Positions 51,019 through 58,323 of a stretch of DNA of 64,000 bases are shown piece by piece. The translations under genes and the position numbers were made by a program. The DNA comes from a bacterium (GTDB taxonomy: Bacteria; 4484-113; JAFGCY01): positions 34,611 to 98,610 of the forward strand of contig JADZFO010000003.1 of the NCBI GenBank assembly GCA_020849855.1. The letters run 5' to 3'. Numbering within the stretch: the first letter of the stretch is position 1; each line of letters begins with the position of its first letter. The notes beneath the pieces are model-generated. The model did not search any database and was not told the DNA's origin. It saw only the letters and a list, made by a program, of their open reading frames with translations.

Positions 51019-51321
51019 TTAGCCGGCATCTCCTTTCCGTGGCCCCGCCCGCCAGGCATCCCACTGCGCCTGCAGGCTGGCCTCGATGGCCCGGAAGTGC
51101 GAGGCTATCGCCCGGGCTTCATCAGCATCGCGGACCTCCTCGATCACAAACAGGCCGCCATCTTCTGCGTCGATGTCCCAACCTGCCTCGCCGTCGCCAT
51201 CTAGATAAGCGGCGGTCTTCTCGTAGGCCGCGGCGCGACTGTCGAGCGCATCCAGCGTCTGTCCCAGATCCAGCGGATCAAGTTGAAGGGGCACTGTTTG
51301 GCCTGACTTCGGTGTAGACAT
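51019..51321 (-). CDS. Small acidic protein of unknown function
   Basis: The 100-residue product has a strong ribosome-binding site (GGGAGGAG, five bases before the ATG). It is acidic, with AAAYEKTAAYLDGDGEAGWD and ALFVIEEVRD-type stretches and a C-terminal helix (IEASLQAQWDAWRAG). It has no signal peptide or TM segment. It lies between the repeat zone and the restriction genes. I recognise no family, but the initiation signal and the codon pattern support a real gene. Confidence 0.6.
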   Translation of the reverse strand: MSTPKSGQTVPLQLDPLDLGQTLDALDSRAAAYEKTAAYLDGDGEAGWDIDAEDGGLFVIEEVRDADEARAIASHFRAIEASLQAQWDAWRAGPRKGDAG

Positions 51322-51514
51322 GCGTTCTCCTCCCTGTCCGGCATGGCGCGGCCAATTCGCCGCCCGCTGGCGCCGCTATGCAAGCACAGCCTCTTCCGCC
51401 GAGGCGCAGCCCACCGGCAGCACCGGCTGAAGAGTACCCTGGCCTGACAGCCATTTGCGCGGCTGACTAGAGATTCAGAAGTGAATGTCTAGTCACTGCC
51501 TGCCTATCCATGCC

Positions 51515-51534
51515 GTGACTGCATATGCAGTCAC
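51515..51534. repeat. 20-bp perfect palindrome GTGACTGCATATGCAGTCAC
   Basis: This is a second copy of the 50291-50308 palindrome, eight bases beyond the corrected stop of the SRA-like gene, where it may also work as a terminator. Confidence 0.65.
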
Positions 51535-51541
51535 GCAGCGG

Positions 51542-51978
51542 CTAAAAAAGAGAGGGGGTAAGCGTGAAGATGAGGAGGGTGTCACCGTTGCGCTTGCCGC
51601 TGGTGGCCACATAATCGCGCGGCGCACCGCTAGTGAATTGCCCGCGATAGGTGTGTAGGCTCTTCTTCGCCTTCTCAAAGAGCAGAACAACTTGCGCATT
51701 TGCCAAGACTGCGTTGGCCCGGAGCGCTTTTGCGGGCCGCTCAGCCCCTGACCACAGTAGTCCCAGCTGCCGTCCGGGTTTTCGTGATCAAGGTAGCCCG
51801 AACGTTCACCGTGTACAGGATCAGTGAAGCAGACCACCACAGACTTGTTCTTAGCCCAGTAGACGATACCGGTCTGCGGGTTGCCTCCGCCGAGAAATTT
51901 GAGGACTTGTTCTCTAGTGTAGTCCTGGCCAAGTTCAAACGGCAGCGCTAGTCCCTTTGCCTCAATATGAGTTGTCAT
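51542..51978 (-). pseudogene. SRA-like modified-DNA reader domain, frameshifted
   Basis: From the ATG at 51978 the protein reads LPFELGQDYTREQVLKFLGG, NPQTGIVYWAK, GSWDYCGQGLSGP. Here a one-base gap shifts the frame near 51730: inserting one G restores AKALRANAVLANAQVVLLFE, YRGQFTSGAPRDYVATSG, and TLLIFTLTPSLF with a stop at 51542-51544. The joined product of about 146 residues matches the SRA-like domain found fused to HNH nucleases in McrA-type (ScoMcrA-like) enzymes, which read modified bases. Without the repair the reading continues out of frame to 51493. A DUF262-HNH gene lies upstream on the same strand. The break may be a real mutation or a sequencing error. Confidence 0.68.
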
Positions 51979-52035
51979 GAAGCACACTTTCCATTCTCCT
52001 CTAGCACTACCTGTATGAATCAACCAGTTTACTGC

Positions 52036-52070
52036 ACAGATGATCGTTCCCTCCTGCAGCGATCATCTGT
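52036..52070 (-). promoter_or_regulatory. Perfect 11-bp inverted repeat between the two restriction genes
   Basis: ACAGATGATCG / CGATCATCTGT flank a 13-base loop. On the mRNA strand of the restriction genes the loop reads CTGCAGGAGGGAA and holds a Shine-Dalgarno-like AGGAGG. It may be an operator, an attenuator or a translational switch. Confidence 0.6.
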
Positions 52071-52113
52071 AAACAGTCTTTGGTTCTTTCATCAACCAAC
52101 GTTTTGTCATAGG

Positions 52114-53391
52114 TCAACGAGCAGAGGTAGTAGTTGTGCGATTGCAGGACGTACAAAGAGCACGACCATTGCTAAGACTAGTTACCCCACCTTCACTCCA
52201 TCTTTGCACGTGATCAGCGTCCATTTCGCTTATGTCAGAAAACTCTCTTCCACAGCTCTGACACTTTCCACCACAAAGATGGTAGAGAGCGAGACGCTCT
52301 TCTTCCGAGAAAGCGCGCTTGCGATCCTTACGCTCTACAGAAGGGTTGAGAGCCAGGAAGTACCTTGTAAGAGTGGACAGCCGGTCTCTGAGGCTACTTG
52401 AGTCGTTCGTGCCTTGTTGCATCAGTCTACCAAACTCAATTAGAACCGGGTCTCGGTCCTCTTCAGGTTTCTGGAGGTTGCTGGCCCTCAAGGCATTGAA
52501 CTCCAAAAGGAACTTCCGCATATCAGACTTCAATGATTTGCCAGCATACAGTCGATCTATTGACTTAACAAACAAATGATAGAGTGGTATATATGCCTGA
52601 CGGTCCAAGAGCGGATCGAGCTTACTAAACACCGATGCGGTGATCTCCAGAGCTTTTGATACCTTCTCGAGCAATGCACGTTTCTCAGCACTTGGATAGA
52701 CCTTGTTGTTTCTCACCATGTCATCTAAGTACTTTTTCTTCAGATCAGCTATTGGACTTGCACCATCTTTCTCGTGCTTTTCAATCAAGAGAATTTTCGC
52801 AGCTGCCTCTAAGTGAGAGTACCTTGAGTTCTTGAAGCGTACCTTTTCCTTGAAGAACTTCAGCTCCGCTACACGTCTAATCAGATCTACCATGTCTCCG
52901 CCCATGGCATTGCGCTTTTCAGCCGCATTGAGTGGCTCGCCATTGTTTAATCTGGAAAACAACTCCTCAATATCGTCCTCTGTAGCGTCCTGTATAAAAA
53001 CAAGATCGAGTGGACGCGACTTGAACCATTCTCTCCAGTACTCAGAAAGGTCCGCAAACCTGTCGCCTCCTTTGGGGATTGGCAAGTCGCTAGGTACTTC
53101 CATGAACTCAAAGTCTTTTGCCAGTGGGACTTTACTTTCTAAAAACTCCCATACTGCATGCAGCCTTTGCTTCCCATCTATGATTGCATAACGGTAGCGA
53201 TCTGACTTTTTGTGGAGATCATGCAGGTAGAATTTGGGGATATCAATGCAGTTGAAGATAGAGTCTATGAACAGCTGCTGCTTGTCCGGCGACCAAACTC
53301 CAGATTCTCGCTGGTAGACGGGGTTCTCGTCGAGCATGTTCCTTTCGACGAATAGCTTTCCAATGGGCGTGGGGGTCGTGATGCACCTCAT
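52114..53391 (-). CDS. DUF262-HNH endonuclease (GmrSD/type IV-like)
   Basis: The 425-residue product joins a ParB-like DUF262 domain (NPVYQRESGVWSPDKQQLFIDS near residues 24-45, then YAIIDGKQRLHAVWEFLE near 67-84) to a C-terminal HNH nuclease (CQSCGREFSDISEMDADHVQRW, GGVTSLSNGRALCTSCN near 380-420, with both zinc CxxC pairs and the catalytic His). The DUF262/HNH pairing is characteristic of modification-dependent restriction (GmrSD-like; DUF262 hydrolyses a nucleotide). The gene is visibly AT-richer than its surroundings, a sign of transfer. The SRA-like reader gene follows 135 bases downstream. Confidence 0.85.
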   Translation of the reverse strand: MRCITTPTPIGKLFVERNMLDENPVYQRESGVWSPDKQQLFIDSIFNCIDIPKFYLHDLHKKSDRYRYAIIDGKQRLHAVWEFLESKVPLAKDFEFMEVPSDLPIPKGGDRFADLSEYWREWFKSRPLDLVFIQDATEDDIEELFSRLNNGEPLNAAEKRNAMGGDMVDLIRRVAELKFFKEKVRFKNSRYSHLEAAAKILLIEKHEKDGASPIADLKKKYLDDMVRNNKVYPSAEKRALLEKVSKALEITASVFSKLDPLLDRQAYIPLYHLFVKSIDRLYAGKSLKSDMRKFLLEFNALRASNLQKPEEDRDPVLIEFGRLMQQGTNDSSSLRDRLSTLTRYFLALNPSVERKDRKRAFSEEERLALYHLCGGKCQSCGREFSDISEMDADHVQRWSEGGVTSLSNGRALCTSCNRTTTTSAR

Positions 53392-53793
53392 AGTCGACCA
53401 TGTTATCAGAATCTAGCTTGGTTCAGTCAATTGGCGTTGCTTGGATGTTGACAGGCCAGCAGTTGCTACAGGGTAGGCTCTTGTCCTAGCGAGCTCAAGA
53501 CTAGCGGAACACACTTCGGCTAGGTGAGGTGGGGTAAGTCTCACGCCTGCCGTTTACAGGGGGGCATGCCTGCGCTACTCAAGTCATCCGCAACAGAACG
53601 CTAATCTATTGTATGAACTGCGCGTGTAGACGCCCGGGAAAGGTAAGAGTAGCAACCTCATGAGCATCAATCAGTCAGCTCCACGTGTGTACCAGGGAGT
53701 GCAGTCCACAACTGACTTTGGCGGTGCCTCTTCACGATGGAGCCGGAGTGCCCGCTGAAGCCGGCGTTCCCACATAAGAATGGCGCGCGCCCT

Positions 53794-54172
53794 GAAGCGG
53801 CACGCCGACAACATGTCGGCCCTACCCGATGCATTGAAGCGGGACGCTGAGGGCATGTCGGGGCTACCCGGTTTCGCGCAACGGTACGCCGACAACATGT
53901 CGGCCCTGCCCAGTGCATTCCCACGGCACGCCGACAACATGTCGGCCATACCCGATGCATTGCTGCGGGACGTAGAGGGCATGTCGGGGCTACCCGGTTT
54001 CGCGCAACGGTACGCCGACAGCATGTCGGCCCTACCCGATGCATTGCTGCGGGACGCCGACAACATGTCGGCCCTACCCGAAGCATTACTGCGGAACGTC
54101 AAGGGTATGTCGGGCCGAGCATGCTCGGCCCCTACCGGACGCCGACAACATGTCGGCCCTACCCGCCCCCCA
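53794..54172 (+). repeat. Nine-unit 42-bp palindromic minisatellite
   Basis: ATGTCGG recurs at 53813, 53855, 53897, 53939, 53981, 54023, 54065, 54107 and 54150, that is every 42 bases, except for a 43-base last step. Most units contain the palindrome CCGACA-ACA-TGTCGG and then CCCTACCCG. Two types alternate (GCATTGCTGCGGGA and GTTTCGCGCAACGGTA tails). Because 42 is a multiple of three, any stop-free frame stays open across the array, giving 14-residue repeats ([28 protein letters not shown]). The rest of 53392-53793 shows no gene. Confidence 0.85.
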
Positions 54173-56021
54173 GCTGTCTGCCCCAGCCGTCGAGCTTGCG
54201 CTTGCGCAGGCGGATGGCATCCGGGGTGACCTCCACCAGTTCGTCGTCCTGCAGGTATTCCAGGGCCTGCTCCAGGGAGAAGCGCAGGGGCGGGCGGATC
54301 TTCTGCAGCTCCTCGGCCCCCGCCGCGCGCATGTTGGTCAGCTTCTTCTCGCGCACTATGTTCACCCCCAGGTCGTTGGCCCGCGAGTTCTCGCCGACGA
54401 TCATCCCTTCATACACCGTGTCGCCCACGTTGACGAAGAGCGGCCCGCGGTCCTGCAGGGTCAGCATGGCATAGGCCATCGCCTTGCCCGGACGGTCGGC
54501 GACCAGCGAGCCGTTCTGGCGGTCGATGGACAGGGGGTTTAAATCGCTGTGCCCGATCAGCAGGGTGGAGAGCAGGCCGGTGCCGCGCGTGTCGGTGAGG
54601 AACTGGCCGCGAAAGCCGATCAGCCCGCGGCTGGGGATCTCGAACTCCAGGCGCACGCGGCCCGAGCCGTGGTTGACCATCTTCACCATCCGCCCGCGGC
54701 GCATCGAGAGCTTCTCGGTGACCACGCCGGTATAGGCCTCGGGGATGTCCACCACCGCCAGCTCGAGGGGCTCGACCTTGCGGCCCTCGAGCTCGCGCAC
54801 GATGATCTGGGGCTTGCCCAGCGCCAGCTCAAAGCCCTCGCGGCGCATGGTCTCCACCAGCACGGCGAGCTGCAGCTCGCCGCGGGCCGAGACGATGAAG
54901 GCCTCGCCGGCCTCGGCGGGCTCGACGCGGATCGAGACGTTGTAAAGCAGCTCCTTGTCCAGGCGGTCCTTGAGGTGGCGGCTGGTGAGGTACTTGCCGC
55001 TCTTGCCGGCCAGGGGGGACTTGTTGACGTGGAACTCCATGCTGATCGTGGGTTCCTCGACGGAGATGGCGGGCAGGGGCCGCGGGTCCAGCGCATCGCC
55101 CACCGTATCGCCGATGAAGGCCTCGGCGATGCCGGAGATGGCGGCGATGTCGCCGGCATGGACCTCGGCCTCGATGCGCTGCAGGCCCTCGTAGGAATAG
55201 ACCTTGGTCAGGGTGGCCCGGGCCCCCGACTGCGCGCCGCCCTTGAGCAGCACGGCATCGCCGCCCTGGCGCAGGGTGCCGCCAAAGAGCTTGCCGACGG
55301 CGATACGGCCGACGTAATCAGAGTAGTCGAGGCTGGTGACGAGGAACTGCAGGGGCGCGGCGGGGTCGACCCTCGGCGGCGGGATGTGCTCCAGGATGGC
55401 GTCGAAGAGCGGGGCCAGGGAGCCCTGGAGCTGCAGGGCGGTGATGTCGCTGGTGCCGCCGTCCTCGGGCGCCTCGGTGATGGCGATGCCAAGCTTGGCC
55501 TGGGTATAGAGCACGGGGAAATCGAGCTGGTCCTCATGGGCGTCGAGGTCGATGAAGAGGTCCAGCAGCTCGTCCAGCACCTGCTTGATGCGGCGGTCGG
55601 GGCGGTCGATCTTGTTGATGACGACCAGGATCGGCAGGCCGCGGGCGAGGCTCTTGGAGAGCACGAAGCGGGTCTGGGGCAGGGGGCCCTCGGCGGCGTC
55701 GACCAGCAGCATCACGCCGTCCACCATGTTCAGGGTGCGCTCGACCTCGCCGCCGAAGTCGGCGTGGCCGGGGGTGTCGACGATGTTGATCTTCACGCCC
55801 TGGTAGATGATGGCCGTGTTCTTGGCCATGATGGTGATGCCCTTCTCGCGCTCGAGGTCCATGGAGTCCATCACGCGCTCGTTCACCTGCGCGCCCTCGC
55901 GGAAGACGCCGGACTGCCAGAGCATGGCGTCAACGAGGGTGGTCTTGCCGTGGTCAACGTGGGCCACGATGGCGATGTTGCGCAGGTCGGGGCGCGGGAC
56001 CAGTTCGGGATGGCTGCTCAT
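54159..56021 (-). CDS. typA: Translational GTPase TypA/BipA
   Basis: TypA is a ribosome-binding GTPase that helps large-subunit assembly and stress adaptation. The 620-residue product has the EF-G-like G motifs: [39 protein letters not shown]. Its C-terminal half has the TypA signatures [21 protein letters not shown] and [20 protein letters not shown] ribosome-binding site (AAGGAG) lies six bases before the start. The C-terminus is odd: after [18 protein letters not shown] the stop codon TAG comes from the last unit of the 42-bp repeat array, so the usual Lys/Arg-rich tail has been replaced. Confidence 0.93.
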   Translation of the reverse strand: MSSHPELVPRPDLRNIAIVAHVDHGKTTLVDAMLWQSGVFREGAQVNERVMDSMDLEREKGITIMAKNTAIIYQGVKINIVDTPGHADFGGEVERTLNMVDGVMLLVDAAEGPLPQTRFVLSKSLARGLPILVVINKIDRPDRRIKQVLDELLDLFIDLDAHEDQLDFPVLYTQAKLGIAITEAPEDGGTSDITALQLQGSLAPLFDAILEHIPPPRVDPAAPLQFLVTSLDYSDYVGRIAVGKLFGGTLRQGGDAVLLKGGAQSGARATLTKVYSYEGLQRIEAEVHAGDIAAISGIAEAFIGDTVGDALDPRPLPAISVEEPTISMEFHVNKSPLAGKSGKYLTSRHLKDRLDKELLYNVSIRVEPAEAGEAFIVSARGELQLAVLVETMRREGFELALGKPQIIVRELEGRKVEPLELAVVDIPEAYTGVVTEKLSMRRGRMVKMVNHGSGRVRLEFEIPSRGLIGFRGQFLTDTRGTGLLSTLLIGHSDLNPLSIDRQNGSLVADRPGKAMAYAMLTLQDRGPLFVNVGDTVYEGMIVGENSRANDLGVNIVREKKLTNMRAAGAEELQKIRPPLRFSLEQALEYLQDDELVEVTPDAIRLRKRKLDGWGRQLGGG

Positions 56022-56117
56022 GAGTACTCCTTGAGCGGCGCTGCGGGGCCAGCGCCGGGCCGGCGCGGGCCGGTGAGTGGCACTGCGCGGGGCGCGGGAT
56101 TATAGACGGCGGCGGGA

Positions 56118-56123
56118 TATACT
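56118..56123 (+). promoter_or_regulatory. -10 box TATACT of a leaderless-type promoter
   Basis: TATACT ends exactly six bases before the ATG at 56130. There is no Shine-Dalgarno sequence. Confidence 0.5.
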
Positions 56124-56129
56124 CTCGGG

Positions 56130-58283
56130 ATGCTGAAGAATGCGCCGCTGCTTTTGCTTCTTATTGCCCTGCTGGGCCTGGGCGCCTGTACATCAGCGCG
56201 GCGCGGCGCGGGTCTGCCAGCGGGCAGCGCGCCACCGCCGGGGCAGCAGGCGCTGCAGCAGCCGGCCCTGGCCGGGACAAGCCTGCCGGGGGGCCTGGCT
56301 GGCAGCCTGCCGAATCCGGCGCAGCTTGCCGGGAAGCTTGGGCCGGCAGCGCGCCGCTCGAGCTATCTGCCTGAAGATCTGGCGCGCCCGGGCGACGGCT
56401 TTGACCCCCTGCTGCCGAGCCAGAACATCCAGGACGGCAACGGCGATATCGCGATGGTCTCCACCTTCGGCCAGCCGGGCAGCCCGGGCTTCAGCGGCGC
56501 GGCCTATGCGAGCTATCGCTTCACCCTGCCGGACTATGAGGGCAACAGCCTGATCAGCTACAGCATGACCAACGCCCCGGCGACTGAAGCTGACCTTTAC
56601 ATCGGCCTGGCCAACTGGGGCGCGAACCGCTGGGACCTCTTCCAGGGGAGTGCCGGCCACAGCGTCAGCCCGCCGAGCCTGGCGCCCTACTTCCTGCCGG
56701 ACGGCAGCCTGCTGGCACTGGTACTGCTGGTGGGGGTGAACAGCCTGGAGCTGAGCTCGATCCGGGTCGGCAGCCCGCCGCCGGAGGTCACGCTGACGGC
56801 GACGCCGCGCTTTGGCCTGGCACCGATGACGGTGAACTTCAGCGCCGCCGGCGCGAGCGACCCCGACGGCAGCATCGTGCAGTACCGCTGGGACCCCGAG
56901 GGCGACGGCGTCTTTGACCTCTCCACCGGCGCTGAGCCGACCCTGCAGCATGAGTACACGCAGCAGGGCAGCTTCGACGCCGCTGTGCGGGTCTTTGACG
57001 ACCAGGGCGTTTACAGCGAGCAGCATCTTACGATCAACACGGCGAACCGCTCGATGTTCAGCTATGGGACCCAGAGCACAATGGATTTCGGCGGCGCAGT
57101 GGTTGTCTGTGCTGACGGGCACTTGATGGTGTTTGGCCAATCCCGCGACCAGAGTCTGTTCGAGACGCTGCGGGTGGATAAGTTTTCTCCGGAAGGCAGC
57201 CTTGACTTCAGCCTGAGTGTACCCATAGCCAGCGCCGGGAACATAGTTGACGCACACCTGGCAGGCGACGGCTTTATCTATGCAGTGGGGCAGACCAACC
57301 AGAATGCGAAAGGTGACGTTTTGATCCAGAAGTGGAGCCAGGATGGGGAATTGCTCTGGACCCGCCGCCTCGGGGGACCGGATGACAGTGAGTTCTTTTC
57401 CTCCATCAGTGTGTCTGGCGGGAAGATCTACCTTGGCGGCCATTACTTCGTCGACGCACTTGGCAGAAGCCTTGGTCTGGCGGCCTGCCTGGACAGTGAG
57501 GGCACCCCGGAGTGGTTCACCAGCCTCATCGCGCCCGAGTCAGCTTTTTTCAGCTCAATGGCGATCATGGCGCCCAGCCAGGTGCTGGACGGTGGCCTGG
57601 CCTTCTGCGGCAGCTACCAGCACAGTCAGTCCGATACCGATGCACTCTTTGCTTTTATCGACTTCCAGGGCAATCTGGACGCGAGCCGGATCCTGGGAGA
57701 AGACGGCAGCTTCGAATCCGCTACCGCCATTGTGCTTAGCGGCGGAGTTCTTCCCACGACTTACATTGTGGGCAACCTGTCAGGAGGCGACCGTTTCCTG
57801 TACCGTTCGGGGATAACAGACACAGTAGTGTCCTTTACTGCATCGGACGGCGTGCCAATTTTTGTCAATGACCTGGCCCTGGTGGGTGGACAGGCAACCG
57901 TTTTGCTGCAGCATTCGACGAGTATCGATACAGGCACGCCGCTGCTGGCCGCCTTTGACGGAACACTGTCCCAGACTGAAAGCCTGCTTGTGCTGGGTGG
58001 TGATGCAACGCAGATATTCAACGCAGATCTGGCCAACTATGGCAATGGGAGTTTCGTGCTAAGTGGAAGGATCAGGCACGAACTGCCACAGACCACGGAC
58101 AACCTGAGTCTGAACATCAGCCCCAGCGCTCTGGCCTGGAGCGACATTTCGCCGGCCAATGGCTCGCCCACAACTCTGGAACTCAGCACTCTGAACCTGA
58201 CTCCGATTGTGGTTTCCAACTTCCAGTTCAACCGACAGGCATCGGATGAAGACGTCTTTGTAATGCTCGACGCGACCAGCTGA
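56130..58283 (+). CDS. PKD-domain lipoprotein with 'YVAGS' propeller repeats
   Basis: The 717-residue product has a lipoprotein signal (LLLLIALLGLGAC). It has the family N-terminal domain (YIGLANWGANRWDLFQG) near residue 155, a PKD domain (APMTVNFSAAGASDPDGSIVQ, PEGDGVFDL) around residues 230-300, then repeats of the GFIYAVGQTNQNAKGD / KIYLGGHYFVDALGRSL type. It belongs with the proteins at 45.7 and 58.3 kb. Ribosome-binding sites are absent and the start is set by the -10 box. It is divergent from typA across 108 bases. Confidence 0.8.
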   Translation: MLKNAPLLLLLIALLGLGACTSARRGAGLPAGSAPPPGQQALQQPALAGTSLPGGLAGSLPNPAQLAGKLGPAARRSSYLPEDLARPGDGFDPLLPSQNIQDGNGDIAMVSTFGQPGSPGFSGAAYASYRFTLPDYEGNSLISYSMTNAPATEADLYIGLANWGANRWDLFQGSAGHSVSPPSLAPYFLPDGSLLALVLLVGVNSLELSSIRVGSPPPEVTLTATPRFGLAPMTVNFSAAGASDPDGSIVQYRWDPEGDGVFDLSTGAEPTLQHEYTQQGSFDAAVRVFDDQGVYSEQHLTINTANRSMFSYGTQSTMDFGGAVVVCADGHLMVFGQSRDQSLFETLRVDKFSPEGSLDFSLSVPIASAGNIVDAHLAGDGFIYAVGQTNQNAKGDVLIQKWSQDGELLWTRRLGGPDDSEFFSSISVSGGKIYLGGHYFVDALGRSLGLAACLDSEGTPEWFTSLIAPESAFFSSMAIMAPSQVLDGGLAFCGSYQHSQSDTDALFAFIDFQGNLDASRILGEDGSFESATAIVLSGGVLPTTYIVGNLSGGDRFLYRSGITDTVVSFTASDGVPIFVNDLALVGGQATVLLQHSTSIDTGTPLLAAFDGTLSQTESLLVLGGDATQIFNADLANYGNGSFVLSGRIRHELPQTTDNLSLNISPSALAWSDISPANGSPTTLELSTLNLTPIVVSNFQFNRQASDEDVFVMLDATS

Positions 58284-58311
58284 GGGCCGGGCAGCCCTAT
58301 TGACAGCCCGG

Positions 58312-58317
58312 TATACT
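58312..58317 (+). promoter_or_regulatory. -10 box TATACT of a leaderless-type promoter
   Basis: TATACT ends exactly six bases before the GTG at 58324, which is the start that gives a good lipoprotein signal. Confidence 0.5.
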
Positions 58318-58323
58318 CTGGCT

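Noticed and set aside
53794-54172. CRISPR array
   Set aside because: Units are contiguous and nearly identical over the full 42 bases, without unique spacers, and no cas gene is near.
53780-54229. A plus-strand frame with 14-residue repeats ([14 protein letters not shown]-like)
   Set aside because: It arises automatically because the 42-bp unit is a multiple of three; the minus strand is equally open, no ribosome-binding site precedes it, and the palindromes explain the conservation better.
54549-56105. Long plus-strand frame opposite typA
   Set aside because: It mirrors typA codon structure in a GC-rich gene (Leu/Val/Asp/Gly-rich filler) and has no domain.
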